Shown one piece after another: positions 1 to 14,439 of a DNA stretch of 64,000 bases. Position numbers and translations under genes: made by a program. This DNA comes from Bombus terrestris (Eukaryota; Arthropoda; Insecta; Hymenoptera; Apidae). The notes beneath the pieces were generated by a model. The model saw only the letters and a list, made by a program, of their open reading frames with translations, was not told the origin of the DNA and ran no database searches. Every line of letters begins with the position of its first letter. Position 1 is the stretch's first letter. The DNA lies in the NCBI RefSeq assembly GCF_910591885.1, contig NC_063282.1, forward strand, positions 3,970,001-4,034,000. The letters run 5' to 3'.

Positions 1-2576
1 TACTTTAGCTTCTGGGAAAGCAAATAACCTCTACAAATATATTAATGAAAGCGACTCCATAAATTAATCGCAAATTTCAAGGTAAATTTAAAAAACATTT
101 TAGCACGCGATTAGAATCCGCTTTCTGGAAAAGCAATCATTCCATGAACATATTATTTAAAACAATTCAAGGTTGCACAATAAATTAAAAGATCCAACGT
201 ATGATAAGCGTTATCCGAACTGGACCTCGTACCATCGGAAACCTTTTACTTTCAAGAACCATCAGAGTCCCAGATACATACATCTTCCTGAACGCTTAAT
301 CTGTTCAAAAAAAAAAGAAGAAAAAAGAAAAAGAAATAGAAAAAGATACCCTCTCCGTAACAGTCTCCCAAAAACTCGACTAACATCGACGCCAAAAGTC
401 GCTGACCCAGACCAAACAGTCTGATAACAGGTCACCGAAGCACTGACCTCCGTCACAGGTCGAGACGAAAACCGAGAAGGCAAAAAGTGGCAAGCCCGGC
501 GATCATCGACGCGCGAAAGGGAGAAGACGAGCAAAAATGCGAAGAGAAGAGGAGCAAAAGGAGGAAGAAAAAGAACATGCGAGTCGATCGTAGCAGGACG
601 AAAACGAGAAGTAGAAGCCGGAACAAGAGACAATGGGCCAGAGAGCGCGATGCATGTTCAACATGTAGGAAGACATCGTTGCTCCTTGCAGACGTAGGGA
701 CAGGTGGCAGACTGGGCCTCGTGGCCCAGAAAGAGAAAGATCCGGTTCCTCGTGTACGAAACGAAGAGGGGAACGCCAGAGGGCATGGGAACCTGACTTT
801 CGGGGGCAGCATCCCTAGGAAGTGAGCAAGGGAGCCCCGTCGTCCCCCCGTCTGCCCTCCTATCCCCGTGGTATCCGACCTGGTTCAGGGGAGAGAAAAT
901 GAGAAATGTAGGGGCCAGATAGAAACGAGAGGGGCGACCCTGCACTTAAACGCGCGTCACGCAACCTGGAGCCGATTTTCTGGCATGTACTATCGTTAGG
1001 GTTACTGATAGCCAAGTATCAGCCAAGTATCGGTCAAAGATTGGGATAATGGGAACTAAAAGAGTTTTTGTCTAGTTTCCATTGGGAATTTTTCGAAATT
1101 TCTAACACGTTAACCGGTGATTTCTTGCGGTTTCGCTCTATGTGAAATGTTCTGTATCTTCAAATATCTCAAGACGTAGTACAAATTCGTCTGCGGTGTA
1201 TTCTTCACAATTATTTACAACTTCTTTCCAACGTTTCGATGATTTTTCGATTCCTCGCTTGGAGAGTACGGCGGTTTTTTTTTATAGCGAACCAATCTTT
1301 CAAATATTTTCGAAGTTCCACGTCGTTGTGGAGGAAGATAATTTGTTAGACCGAGGTCCGGTATGCGCGATGATAGAGGACTTGCCATTGTTTTTATCGA
1401 CCTTCGTGTGTATTCTGATCCTCACCCACAGGAATTGTTCCACTTTACCAGAAAAATCGAAAAATTCGATTATAATCTTTATTCGCGCAGATAAGCGACG
1501 CTCCAATTATAAAGAGCTAACATAATTTTGGAATTATTAGTATTAATCTTTTAGGGTATGTACTAATTTATCTAGGACAAAATAATAGAGAAATGTACAA
1601 AATTTACGGAAACACGATCTTAGAAGTAAATTGCTTAAAAAATTCGTGTACGTTTTACTTTGTTAAGGTATAAAATACACATATATCTAAATGGTAGATA
1701 CTTCACAGAGACCCACTATAGCTGTTAGAAGCAAGAAATTCCACGACTTAAGAAAGGAAGATAGATTACCACAGATGCTGCAAATGTTTTAATTCCTTGA
1801 AATTTTACAATATTCTACCTATCTACATTAAAAGAAAAGAAAAAAAATGATGACAAGAAAAATACCAAGGAAATCTTTGATATTCCCTTTCGCGACTACG
1901 ACGCTAAATAGCAGAATTCGACAAACACAAATTGACCAAAAAAGAAAGAAGGCCTGAAATAAAATGTAGAGTTATAGTTTGCAATGGAACGTTATAGTTG
2001 AGCGTCAAACGACTGTTCACTCGAACGCTTTGAAGAAAATCCATTGGGTTGCTCTTTCATGCAATCCACGAACAACTAAACTCTTCAGCACAGTGAATCG
2101 TTTTCCATTTAATGCGAATCGTATTAAAATTTCTACTCGGCACTCTGCTCCGTTCAAATACCTCTCGGCGTGAACGGGAAACGGAGTGGCAATTAAGAGA
2201 AACGCGGCGAAAAAAATACCCTTCCTTTTTTTTTTTTACACGCGCCCCCGGTATTAATCTCGAGTTTTGTTCCGGGAATGTCGCGCATTTTAATAAATCT
2301 GCGCGCCGACATTAAAAACTTTTACGAGCCTCTCCGTTCTCCTCCTTCTTTCCTGCCCCTCCACTTTGCTTCGACTCTCGGAGGCCGCGTAACCGATATT
2401 TTGTATTCGAGAAAGACTAATTACAACTAGTTCTCGGTAATAATTAACGTAAACCCACGGTCGTAAACTTAAATGGGCCAGAGCGGCTCCCTAATTAATT
2501 CCGCAACGTCGTCCCGAGCCGCGGAAAGGAGCTTCATTAAGGACTGGCTGAATTTCGCGGCGGCCAAGCACTCTCG

Positions 2577-3212
2577 CTGTGAACCTTCAAAAAATATGCA
2601 CACGTATATCCTGCGACAATTTCCCTCTCGATAGCCACGTTTCGCATGCTACTTGTCCTTTTTCTTTCTTCTCCTTTTTATGCTTATCAAATTGCGACAG
2701 TTGTTGTCAAGTTATTTTCATCTTATTGCATTTTAAGTACCACAGATGGAGCAAGGCTAGTCGTAAAACTCGTCAAATCTGTCTTTCCGCCGCGACAAGG
2801 TGCCGTGGCTTGCCGTGAACTTTTTGAAAAATATACACGTCACGGAATATATCGTGCGACGATTCCTCTCTCGATAACTACGTTTAATATCCTATTTTTC
2901 CGTTTTTCACGTTTAATAAATTGCAACAGTTGTTTCGATCTTGTCAAGTCTTAAGCGCATAGGTGGAACGAGGCTCGTCGTAAAATTCATAAAATCTGTC
3001 TTTCAGCTTGTAAACTTTCAAAAACTATCCACGCTACGATATACATGTGTTCTGTGACAATCTCTCTTTCGATAATCACGTTCATATCCTATTTTCCCGT
3101 TTTCCTTTTCTCGCGTTTGTCAGGTTGCAACAAGTAATTTCGATCTTATTTCATTTTACGTAGATGGAACAAGGTTTGTCGTAAAATTCGTAAAAATTAT
3201 CTTTCCGACTTT
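2577..3212. repeat. Diverged tandem triplication, unit about 200-240 bp
   Basis: Three successive copies follow the same order of landmarks: an AAAxATATxCACG start, a GTGCGACAATT-like block, CTCTCGATAxCCACGTT, a pyrimidine-rich stretch, ATTGCAACAGTTG-like, TTTCGATCTTxT, then ATGGAxCAAGGCTxGTCGTAAAA and AATCTGTCTTTC. The CGACAAT/CTCTCGATA anchors lie near 2613, 2856 and 3054. Copies are indel-rich and strongly diverged, so the duplications are old. The plus-strand open frames over this region are chance. Confidence 0.75.
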
Positions 3213-4114
3213 CTCTTCAGATCTTACTCGGTTTTATTAGCTCCGAATAGTCGTGGCGAAATATACAGCGGAATTTCGTATGCAAGGTAGCTTGGAATAT
3301 GAAATCGTGTATCAGGATTGCTGAATTAATTTTACGCCGTGATTATCACTGATTTCGACCTTGAATCTGTTGCATTTAATTGTTTGTACACGTTTATACA
3401 CACGTTATACATATACATATAAATATATACAAAAAGTATTTGCACGCCATTGCATTTGCTAAAAAATTTACGATATTAATTAATTAAGATCAGGCATATT
3501 AAGTTTCGTATCATTTGATAGTAATTTCGCGTGATTACAAAAATTTCATAGCAGTGAAATGTGGTGTCTGACAGAAAATCCTCATTCACAGACAAAGGTA
3601 TGTACAAATACTTTCTGAAGCTGCTGCACTGGTCTATTCTACTTGACAGACACTGCGTCCAGTTGGACATCAAACGTATCGATTAAAGAGATCGATAAGA
3701 AGAAACTGGGTATTTCAGAAGCTCTTCAGCTTGTCATAATCTCGTCGGAGGTGTCCATAACCAAAAGATATTCAATTGGAAAGCTATAAGAAATCGAATC
3801 TCGAAAAGAGATTAAAAAGGATCCAAGTTCGATATTTCCTGCTTCTTAACTCTTTCCGGCACCCTCGCGTGAGGGAAGGGCGCCGAAGGGACGCGTGTAG
3901 AGGGGGGAAGGAAACGGAAGGTGCACGTCGACGTACAAGTCTAACCACTGCAGGGCGATAAAGTACGGCGGATAATTAATTTTATAGCTACTCAATTTCC
4001 GAGGGAATCGGCTACCGGGGCCCGCAGGTCCTGTTTTCGTTAGTCGCGGCAACAAAAAATCAGATACAGGCTTCTGCACGCGGTTAGAAAAGGAAGAACG
4101 ATGACTCGAGACGA

Positions 4115-4146
4115 AAGAGAGCGAGAGAGAGAGAGATAGAGAGAGA
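4115..4146. repeat. GA microsatellite
   Basis: An imperfect (GA)n run interrupted by single GC and ATA units, within a longer purine-rich stretch. It is a possible GAGA-factor-type binding region, but this is not testable from sequence alone. Confidence 0.8.
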
Positions 4147-7100
4147 ACACGCGCAGCGTAATGCGAAGGATAAAGAAGAGGTTGGATAGTCGAAGAAAGA
4201 TATGCAAAACGGGTAGAAGAAAAGCGTAGGAAGAATAACGTGCGAGTTTCAGAGTCGATTGCGCCGCAGAGAAAATGTAGAGGAAAAGATATCGTGAGAG
4301 AAAGAGAGTTACATGACTGTGGAAATGCGAAGAAAAAGAAACGGTAGATAAAATGTAAGAGGGAATATTTTGAGAATAAAGTAGGTGGATCGCAGTGAAA
4401 TGGTCAGGAGAAATGAATTAAATGGAAACATGAATAAACACACTAAGGCTATCGGAATAATTTATCAATTAACCGATGGTAGAGAATCGAAGGATTAGAA
4501 TTTGATATCGTACAAACAGTTCTTGGAATTTCGGAGCGACAGATCTGCGATTCGTAAAATTTGTTCTTTAGATTCTCGTCTAACTCATTATCAAGTTCGT
4601 TATTGTCAATTTATTTTAGTATCGGTGACTCGTAAGATTTTATTAATATCAGATGGTGAATCGTAAAATTGTAATTGAACTAAAATCTCAGTAAGAGAAA
4701 TAATACTTCTCGTTGGTTGAAACAAAATTGCAAGAATTAAAAAAATGAAACGTATCGAAGAATTACAGAACCTAATTTATAAAGACATATTTTTCGAAGA
4801 TAAAAGACTTGTTAAGTAAAAAATTACAAATACACAAATTTCTTGTGTAATATATTTTTCGACTTTGGCGGAGGATATTTGTACAAAAAGGGAAGAATAG
4901 AAAAATGCTGTTGGAAAATGAAGACTAGGTTAGAAAAGGATGGTGAAAAGGGAGAAAGGGAAGAAAAAAGGGAAGGAATAGTATGCATATGTTCAAAAGA
5001 AAGAGTGTGTCGGAAAGGGAAGAGAATATTCAGTCCGTGATGAGGTCCAGCCACAGATTTACGATCGGCAGCCTCTCTGAGAGCACCACTTCTTATTTAT
5101 TTTCTTTCTCCCTTCTTTCTCCCTCTTTGTCGGCTCCCCTCGCCCCCCGTTTACGCGGCTACCGAACCTGCAGCCCGTTTTCTTCCTTCTTTTCGTCTCT
5201 TTTCCACTTGTTCACCTGGTACATTAAGAGGCCGAATCTACATCGTGCTCGGGACTCGGCGAAATCTGCCACGCGACTCGATATTTCTGGTTTCAGAAGC
5301 AGCCCGTGTGTTTCGCTGTTGCCATACTTTTCATCTTAATGGAATTAATTAAATTTTTAATGAAACTCGCGATTTCTAAAGAAAAGTTAAATCGCAGGAA
5401 TTAGTTTATTTTCGAGTGTTTTCCCGAGGTTCGCAGTCTCCTTTTGGAAAAAGTCTCAAGTTTTATAGGACTGTAATTGCACCGAAGGTTCACTGGATTT
5501 TGAAACTCTGCTTCTTAAAAGTTTGCTTTTAATTGCTTCGAAATCGTAACAGTCGTAGCGAAATCCTAATAAAATTGTGATTCCGCACAACCGTCGCGAT
5601 CCTTCGGTTTCCAAATGCTGGATATTAAGAAAAATTCGAACTCCCGTGGAAATACAATTGCTCCAAGGTTGCTCAGATTTCGCGGCATTAATACCGGAAG
5701 CTTTCCAAATGCTTTTGAATTGTAGCGATGGCAATAAAGTTGTAAATTCTTGGAATTGGGTCGGGATTATAATTCTCTTAAAAATCCAAACCAATCTTCA
5801 AATCCTTAATTCTTCCACAAGGTGTGAGTTAAGGGAACTCTGACACCTTTAGGGAAACTCCGAAACATGATTCATTGACTTCTCCTAATCTCAGCCGAAA
5901 GTTCCCCGAAAATTTTCGATCCAAAAAAAGATAGAATGAAAAAAAATGTACCGCAGACACGCGACTGAGAAAGGCTCCAAATTTACAGGGCAAGCTCGAT
6001 TTTCCCCGTGACACGCGACACATACCACCTTTTCGAAGCGGAAGCGAAGAAAAACTGGCTAACCAGGATACATCTAGGAATAAAACACGTCGATAAAAAA
6101 AAAATAAGAAAAAAGGAGGGAGAAAGGGAACAGGAGGTGGAAAAATCCCTACAGGGAGAAGAATCTTGAAAAAAGCCAACCATCTGTGTGTCCGCTCCAA
6201 ATTCGTGTTACATCGGTCGTGGTTGGCAATCAGGCTGTGCTTTTTCATTAATTAGTCAAAGGGCGGCGCAGGATTGGGGAGAAGTTGCATTGACCAGCTT
6301 CAAAATTGCCAATATCCACGGGTACATTCACGAAACGGGGAAAAATCGGTAAAAAAAAAAGGAATGATCCGTCAAAATGGCAAGCGAGAGAGAAAGAGAG
6401 AGAGGGAGAATGCGACGAATACTACAGAACATGGTAGGAAAATATTAACCTAGAAATAGAATGATGGATTTTGTTTCAATTGTTTGCAAGATACTATCGA
6501 TAGAATATTCATCCAATGTATATCTTCGTTTAAAAGTTTTAATGTAATTATTACGTATAATTAAAAACTCGACAAAGTTGGATAATCGTTAACAAAGAAG
6601 GGAATATAAATAAAGGTTTATAAAAAGGAACTAGTGTAGTAATAATTTTACTACATTAAAAATGTATGTAACTTAAGCATCAACTATGTTCATAACGATA
6701 TAAAATTGCATAAACGTCAGTAGCAGTATAGTGATATTGTGTTAAGCGCGTTACGTGCATGATACTAAGTTAATCAATTTAAAGAAAAAAGAAAAAAAAG
6801 AAAGAACCAAGTCGATCAACGATATTTCCTCGTTGCTTCGTATCTTCACTCATCGTGTTATTTTAAACGAATCTTCTGGATTTCAATCTTTTCTCATCCG
6901 CCAATCTTCATGAAACTAATATCAGTCCACAAATCCGCAAATAACGCCATTCATTTCGCCTGCAAACAAAATCCACGGCAAACCATCCTAATCCACGGTT
7001 ATCCAGGACCAATCAGGTTACATTCACGAGCTCTCGTAGTACACGTTTCGTCACGGATCATGGCGAAACGACGAAACGTATAGATGCGAACAGGTGAAAG

Positions 7101-9227
7101 GGGAGACCACGCAAAAGAAGCAAAACGAGCAGCTAAAGATTAAGAAGGGAAAAAAAAGGAAAGAAGAAAAAAGAAACGACGAATCCAGTCAACTAGTTAC
7201 GGTCTACCAGGCAGTACGCGTATCCCGTTCGAGGAATAGGCTCGGTTCTGCCGACAGAAACACAGGCTGGCCGTACGAAGCCACTTTAATCGTCTTTCCA
7301 GGCGTCACGTGATCATCCGGCCATAGGTAATTGCAAGTAAATTCGAATTGTCACGCGTTATCACGGTAGGCCCGAGGTGTGCAGAGGTTCTCATCCGGAT
7401 TCGATGGTGCTTCCTTCGAAGGATCCATCAGGATGACACTTGACGCGATCTTAAAATAGGAAGCAGGGGGAGCAGCAGGAAGTTTGCTTTTTGTCTTCAA
7501 CGGGGATTTATTGGACCATCTCTCCACTGTGGGAACAGAGACGAGTGCTTAAAATGGATTTCTCACTTGGTACATGGCGAGGATGTAGTGTATATAGTTC
7601 GAATCTATAGATCTATGGCTTCTCGTTTGAACGACTTCGAGCGGGACAGAGCGTGGTGAATGTAAAGTATCAAGTAAAAGCACGGTCTCTTGAGGTTAAC
7701 GAGATTGTAAGAAGGTATATGCCCAGAAATTATCGACTTTGCTACGAAATTCTTTCTTAGGTACAGTGAGCCAACGCTGGTTCGGCTTGGCGAGTGAAAC
7801 ATTGCTATACTTTAATCGCAATGGGAAGTTGTGAGGCTAAAAAAGATGGAGGTAATTATACGGTTGTTAGCAGATTGCAGATGTTTATGGATATTCGCGT
7901 TTCTCTGAGTAGAATTTTAAAAATGTTACTATTCAACGTTTCTACACTTGCGTCCTAATTTTGTCGAATCGCGTACAAAATCGATAAATCATTATTATAT
8001 TTGATATTAACACATCCATATGATAATTTCAATTCATATCTGCTACGAAATTCTCCAACGTTTTCCCTCAGAACTAAACTCTCGTCCCTTCGATCTTTCC
8101 AAGTAACTGATACACGTAATACGATCTCTCTTTTCCACCTTTTTCCAAGAAACATTAAACAATCCATCTCTCTCTACGTTCTGAATCCGAATAAAATTCG
8201 ATCAAAACGGTACGACGAGATCCACGAAATCGAAAATGAAAACGAAAAGCTGGCTTTATTGAATGGGTCAGGTTGTCTGGAGGCCTGTGTTGTTGAAGGG
8301 GGTCAGGTGGGGCCCAGCGGAGCGGCCAGTGCATGCAGCCAGCCTCCCACGCCAAACAAAAGTCCTTAAGCCTTAGACTGAACATGATACCCCATTTACC
8401 TCTATGTACTAAATTTCTAAGTCCGATGTTGGCCCCTCCACCCTTGTGCTATATACCTATGCTGGTCTAAGGGCACAATGGGCCTCCCTCACACGGTTAT
8501 GTAACCGTCCGTCTGTCCGTCTGGCCCGTGTTTCGTGTGTTCACGTCTCTCGGCCACGTAAAAGCTTCTTTCTGTTCGCGTGAATGGGCCGTGGCCCTCG
8601 GGATCGACCGGTACGATAGCTTTCTCGAAGCTAGTCCAGTGTGAACGCACTCTCTCGACGAGATCCAAGTCCCAACAGCGGAAAGGGACGAGCAACCGGT
8701 GAGAGATTACACGATGGACGATCATTCGATGGCCAACAGCCCGGGGAAATACGTACGATTTTTCTGATGGATCGACGCTGAGTCAGAAGCGTTTCCTCAA
8801 TTTCTTGTTACATCATTTTATCGATGGATCGTTCGATGAACGTGGACTCCTCCGGTTTGCTCTGTTTGAATCTTGCGGTACTTGCACGATCTCTGCATCT
8901 TCATTGGGTCCGATGAGAATAATGCGGAAAGTCTGGGGTTCTGGTTTACGTATAGCAGAACTATCAGAATGGTGGAAGTTCTAGTAGCAGAATTATCGGA
9001 GCGGTTGAAATTTTGGTGCTATATTTATTGGAGCAAGTTGAGTTTATGGAGAGGAAATCCCAACAACATGAACGGAAGCATACGAGACAGAAACTTTAAC
9101 AGAATATATATTTCCCCTGTTCGTACGATTTATTCGAAAAATTGTATCCAAGTGAAATAAATCTCCCCTTCCCCTTCGATTTATCGATCACAAATGTCAG
9201 AAATTCCGAAGTTCCTAGCGGAAACGT

Positions 9228-9250
9228 AAAAAAAAAAAAAAAAAAAAAAA
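9228..9250 (+). repeat. Poly(A) run of 23
   Basis: A continuous run of 23 A residues, followed by A-rich sequence. No retroposed gene body was recognised to its left, so it is treated as a mononucleotide repeat rather than a retroposon tail. Confidence 0.85.
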
Positions 9251-9978
9251 CAGAAAAAATAAAGAATAAGAGAAAAGAAAAGAAAATACACCTCGCCTCC
9301 TTCGCGCAACATATCGATGGCAAACAAATATCGAAGAGAACTCGGATTCCAAACGCGCTATGCTCGAAATTAAGACACATCGAAGACAGAAAAATTGTCA
9401 ACGTTTAAGAAAAGTAAGCAACGGCCGAGAGAACAGCTCCACTTAGCTTGTCCGTGATACAATTACATTTACAAACGAGACATTTCGCCAAAAAGAAAGC
9501 CACCGCCATCGCCAATTGACGTGGCGTAGAGAGAGGGAGAGATCCGGAGGAGCCACACAAAGAAACAACACGGGTCTGCTCGACGTGTGAGGGTACATCT
9601 CCGACAAAGTGGTAGGGAGAAGGCTCACCTGATCACGCACCACGGTAGCGAGAGGCCCGTCATTTTTTCCACTCGATTCTTTTTTATCCCCCTTTTCGCC
9701 TGCTACCGCGAGAGAAGGAGAGAAGAAAGGGACCGACGCGTAGCATCGGCCGGTGAAACGAACGAGGCCCCCGTCGGAGAAACTTCGGTCCCCTCTCTCC
9801 ATCCTCGACCATCTCAAAAACATCGGCTTAGATCTAATTTTAATCGAGTCTCTGCCGCGAGGCGTGCTCCACACGATAATCTTACCCTTCTGATCCCTTT
9901 CTGCCTGTTTCAGGGCCCAATCCTTTCGACTCTGTTTCGCTGCCGACCGTAGCGGGTTCGCTATGTCGCGTGACCCGA

Positions 9979-10440
9979 CGATTTTTGTCTAATCTGATAG
10001 ATAATTTGGGCCAGAAAATAATTTCGGCCCACCTTGATGGAATATGCTTTCTTCTTCGTAGGAAATTATATTTAGGAATTTTTTTTAAATCTATTATATG
10101 TATATTAGCGTAGTTTTTGTCAAGTTGAAGAGTTCACGAGTAAAACGCGATCCTTGTCCATGAGTGTTCTTTCTCTTTGGATAAACGAACCAATATTGAA
10201 GCAGTTTCGACTAATGTGATAGACAATTTGGCCCAGAGAATAATTCTGGGCTACCTCGATGGAACGCTTCCTTCTTTGTTTAGAAATTGTTTAGGAATTC
10301 CTTTTTACTTTCTAACAGTTGGTTTTTTTCTAACAATTGGAGAGTTCACAGCTTGAACACGATCTTTCCTTTTTCAAGAAAGCAAGCAATATTTGACCAT
10401 TTTTGACTAATCCAAGCAAATAATCTGGTCCAGAAAGTGT
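9979..10440. repeat. Diverged tandem duplication, unit about 200-220 bp, 2.2 copies
   Basis: The anchor CTAATxTGATAGAxAATTTGGxCCAGA occurs at 9989 and 10211 and, degraded, at 10407. Between anchors both full copies share ACCTxGATGGAA, TTTAGGAATT and GAGAGTTCACxxxxTxxAACxCGATC. Spacings are 222 and 196 bp. Confidence 0.72.
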
Positions 10441-12695
10441 AACAAATTATCGAGTATCGTGTCTTTGCGTCTAATAAATTATTTCTATAAATATGGCAAA
10501 GAACTTGAGAATATGTTGCTTTATGTGCTTAATATTTCGATATTTCCATTTTTGTGTCTGGTAAATAACGCGAAGAAGGGGCAAACTCGTGGAATTTTTC
10601 CCAGCCAAATTTCACCTCGAATTCTTTCGGAAGATCGAGTATTTTGATTTGGATCATTCCGGTAATGGAATGATCGCGGCTGCGTTTAAATCGGCCAACA
10701 TGTTAGGAACAAATCGTCACGAGATTACCAGTCATCCGATAAGTGTAACTAAGCGGAGGCACACGTAGCTTAGTAAAAAGAGACACGGTTGCAAGAAACA
10801 CGTAGCCACGGACGAGTGACTAGCACTTCGATCGAGGATGCGAATAGAACGTGATATTACGGATCGAGCGAAGAAACGATGGTAAAATGCATCAGCCTAA
10901 GCAGACGTATAATTTGAAAAATTGTACCATTTCAATACCGACTGAAAAGTTTGAATGTTGCTTGCTGAATGGCAAAGAAGGTTCGCAGCAAAGACAGAGA
11001 ACCGGTGACAGGGAAAATGATCGAGGAGATTTGTATTTGATGTAACGAGGAATTATTATGGAAATGGGTGTCGCGAACGAGGATCATGAAGCTTTAGAAT
11101 TTTGGAGCCTGAACCATAAGTACATGGAAATTTCGTATCCTTCGAAGATGTGAACGTTTAGAAATTCAAAGACGTGGAAATTGGAAAATTCGAAGATTTG
11201 AAGATTTCCGAATTCGAAAATTTACAAATTAGAAGATCGAAGCATCGGGAGATTTGGAAAGTAGCGAATTACAGCGTTCGTATATTTAAAGATGAAACAA
11301 TCCAAAACTGTAAATTTCCAGCGCTGGGACTTTTAAGATCCTCAACTCCACGTCCAAATTCTACCAACTTCAACGTTACGTTCTAACGAACCGAACGTTC
11401 AATTCGAAAATTCTTAACAAAAGTGACAGCTCGAATCCTACGCTTTCGAAAAACAACACTCTTAAATCATATCTGAAAGCATGTAACTAAAACTTCGGAG
11501 AATCGCGTCGCAGGGTCGAAGAACACGACTGTGGAAGACATCTTAACATCGAAAAGAGGGGGGGCACTAATCGACTGGGCTGTCATTTCGCAACACTGTA
11601 ATCTCTTCGGCGTTGTTTTCCCCTCGATCCGGCGTCCTTCCAGGAGCGGCGTGTACTCTGCCGACCAAGCAAGCGAGAAGAAGAAGAGGGGACAGGGAAT
11701 AAGAAGAAATAAGGAGAGAGAGAAGAAGGAAAAAGAAAGGGTAAAAAAGTGGCTGACTGGTGAATGAAGCTATGCACCTCCGTGCCCGGGGGGCCCCGAG
11801 ATTCAAGTCCGGGGGCTAGTGTACCGTGACGAGCACAGCATCCTGCCTCATCCTCCTTTTCCATCCTTCTTCTTCTCCTTCGTCGTGTTTCTTTCTCCGA
11901 TCGACGATTTCTCGAATCGTTGCCTGTCCACGGAATCATTTTACTCTAGCTTGGCATAGTATTCACACTCGTCTTCGTGTCCTTCTTCCTTTAATCGTTG
12001 TATTTCGTACACTTATAAGTTTATTTCGTACTAGCTTGGACTATCGATCGATAGCGATCAGATCTACTTTCAGTCGCTTGAAATCTGTGTGCTAGTGTAC
12101 AAATTCGACTCACTTGGAACGTTATTTCAAGCTAAAAAGTTCTGAGACGCCTCGAGCCTCGCGTTTACGAAAACTGACGCGTTTCAGACCCTGTCGTTAA
12201 TTATCAATTGTTTCTTTGGTTGGTTATTTAGCCAATACAAGCTGGTGCATATGATAGCGAATACTTTTGAAACATTTCAGTTTCAGAGAATTTGAAAAGC
12301 CAGAATCACTGCATTATTTCTTAAACTATTTCTTCGTTGCTTCTTAAAGGTATCTTCCTTTTCTCATCCTCAACTGCTTCCTAAAAACTTCCTTCCACTT
12401 CCTTCAATTTTACTCCGCTTCCCGTTCGTTTTTCCTTTCCTCTGTAACTTATCACAATTTCCTCGAGAATCAGTCCTTCCTTTTCGATTCACTTTCCCTT
12501 CGACATCTATACCGCGATCCCCCATTCATCGACCTCTCGATTCACGATTCAAGGGTGCAACCTTGACGCGCCTCGTCCTCGTTCTTTTCCGCTTCCATCG
12601 ATTCCTTCGATCGGTTTTTGCCCTCCTTTTCGATCAAACCGCTCCATTTTCTTCTGTTCCTTTTCCGTTTTCGCAGACCATCATCATCCAGGCCT

Positions 12696-12717
12696 CGATC
12701 GATCGACCGATCGATCG
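12696..12717. repeat. Near-perfect CGAT palindrome
   Basis: CGATCGATCGACCGATCGAT plus CG is a (CGAT)n palindrome with a central ACC/GGT asymmetry. It lies in a GC-richer stretch containing further small palindromes such as GCGCCGCGG. Confidence 0.7.
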
Positions 12718-13468
12718 TGAAACACCACAGTGGCCCGCAACGGGAAACCGCAACGCAGATCTAGTTAACCGCGCCGCGGAAATTATTCGCGGAATAATAT
12801 CGGCCGCGAGTTTATTCCTCGCTCGGCTTCGCTCGCCTCTCGAATCATACTGAGGTAAACGCACCTCCGTCACAGGAAATATAGCATAAATTTTGACGTG
12901 GCGAAAGCTTTGTTTCTCACAGCAATTTGGCTAAAAAGTTCCAGTCTTTTATACGTTTCTAGATCGTTGTTCAGATATGAGAATATATGAAAAATTCCTT
13001 GGGTAGTCGGCTTTGCGCTATCGATAAAACGCGTGTCACACGATTCGAGGAAATTTCTCAAATAATTGATGAGTTACTTAATGTGAATGTAGGATATCGA
13101 CTGAGTATTTAAAGTGTATGAAATATCGGGCATAAAAATAGGAGACAAAGAGGAGGTACGTTGAAGAAGGGAATATCAGAAATGGTAATAAGTGGTGAAT
13201 AAGAAATGGACCGCAATCAGCGATCGCGTTACTCTCAACTAGTCTTAATTTCTTCCACGAAATCGAACTTTCAAAAGATTTGATCGAATTTGAAATTTTG
13301 AAAAAGCGCTATACCGATCGAGGATTCGATGCTATTATTTGAAACGATGAATTTTTAATATTGTTCAATTTTTAATTTCTTTAAAAAGAATTTTCCTTAA
13401 ACACTCTACTATATATAATGATAATATACAATATTACGTATAACATTTTCCAATATTCCGCCATACAT

Positions 13469-13626
13469 TAGGTTGTCGGAAAAGGTTCAAACGTTTGTAG
13501 TAACAGAACAAAATGGACAATACGTAATTCAATAAAATAATATAAAGCAAAGAACTCTGTGCGTCTATTATTTCCTTATAAAACAAAAGTATTGTTTCCT
13601 TGTAATACTTTTGGGACAACCTGATA
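13469..13626 (+). mobile_element. Mariner-type MITE, copy 1 (about 158 bp)
   Basis: The left end TAGGTTGTCGGAAAAG and the right end CTTTTGGGACAACCTGA are imperfect inverted repeats, flanked by TA as expected for Tc1/mariner insertions. The interior shares a long segment (AGAACAAAATGGACAATACG through to TTATTTCCTTATAAAAC) with the element at 39.04 kb in the same orientation. No transposase frame is intact. The minus-strand open frame across it is a shadow of this repeat. Confidence 0.75.
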
Positions 13627-14439
13627 TGGACTACTGTTACAATGTGTACGTGCATTATCACAGACGAAATCGAATTAAGATCCTCAAGAAAATCCTATAT
13701 CCTTTTCAAATTGATTCTTTCCTTTTGGAAGAATAAAAAAGCAAATATTCGACGAAACAATGCACTGAATGCTAAGTATGATAAGCGTGATTAATATTAC
13801 CGCACCGCCTGCTCTTCGTCTCCATAAACTCGAAATTTACGATTCTACCAGGCTTCTCTTCAGCTGGAAGCTTAATTACAATAAGAATCATCGTCTGGCT
13901 GTAAAATAATACGTAACGAACGTGGAGCAGCGTCTGACGCACCGTCACATATCGTTCCTCGTAACGCTAATTATTAACTATCGTCGAAAGTGAACCGCCT
14001 CAACGATGGCGGCGGCCTTCTATGACTCTTTTCCTTTTTCTCTTTACCCCTCTCTGTACTGCTCGTCTACGGTTTCCTTTTTTCCGCCCCGCGGTGGAAC
14101 TGTTCGTTCCTTGGCGACCGTCTGTCGCGATGACAAACTTGCTGAATCGTCTTCTTCCCCATAATCAAACTCCTGCTATCGTTCTTTAAACGATCTCATC
14201 GGCTGATTGAAGTTTAACGTGGCTTCCTTTTCTGTTTTTCCACTTTACTTTTTAATCGAGTTATGTCGCGATTTTATTGGCCGTCCTTCAGGAATGTTGA
14301 CTTTCCACGATAATTTTTAATACTTGAATTAATTACGAGAGAAGAATACGAAAGAAAAAATGTTGCTTGATTTTATCTTTTCTTGTCGGATCCACAGTAC
14401 ACGATATTTTTTCGTTATTACGTTCAAGACTAATAGTGT

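Noticed and set aside
9228..9250. A run as the poly(A) tail of a retroposed gene
   Set aside because: No recognisable retroposed body or target-site duplication beside it.
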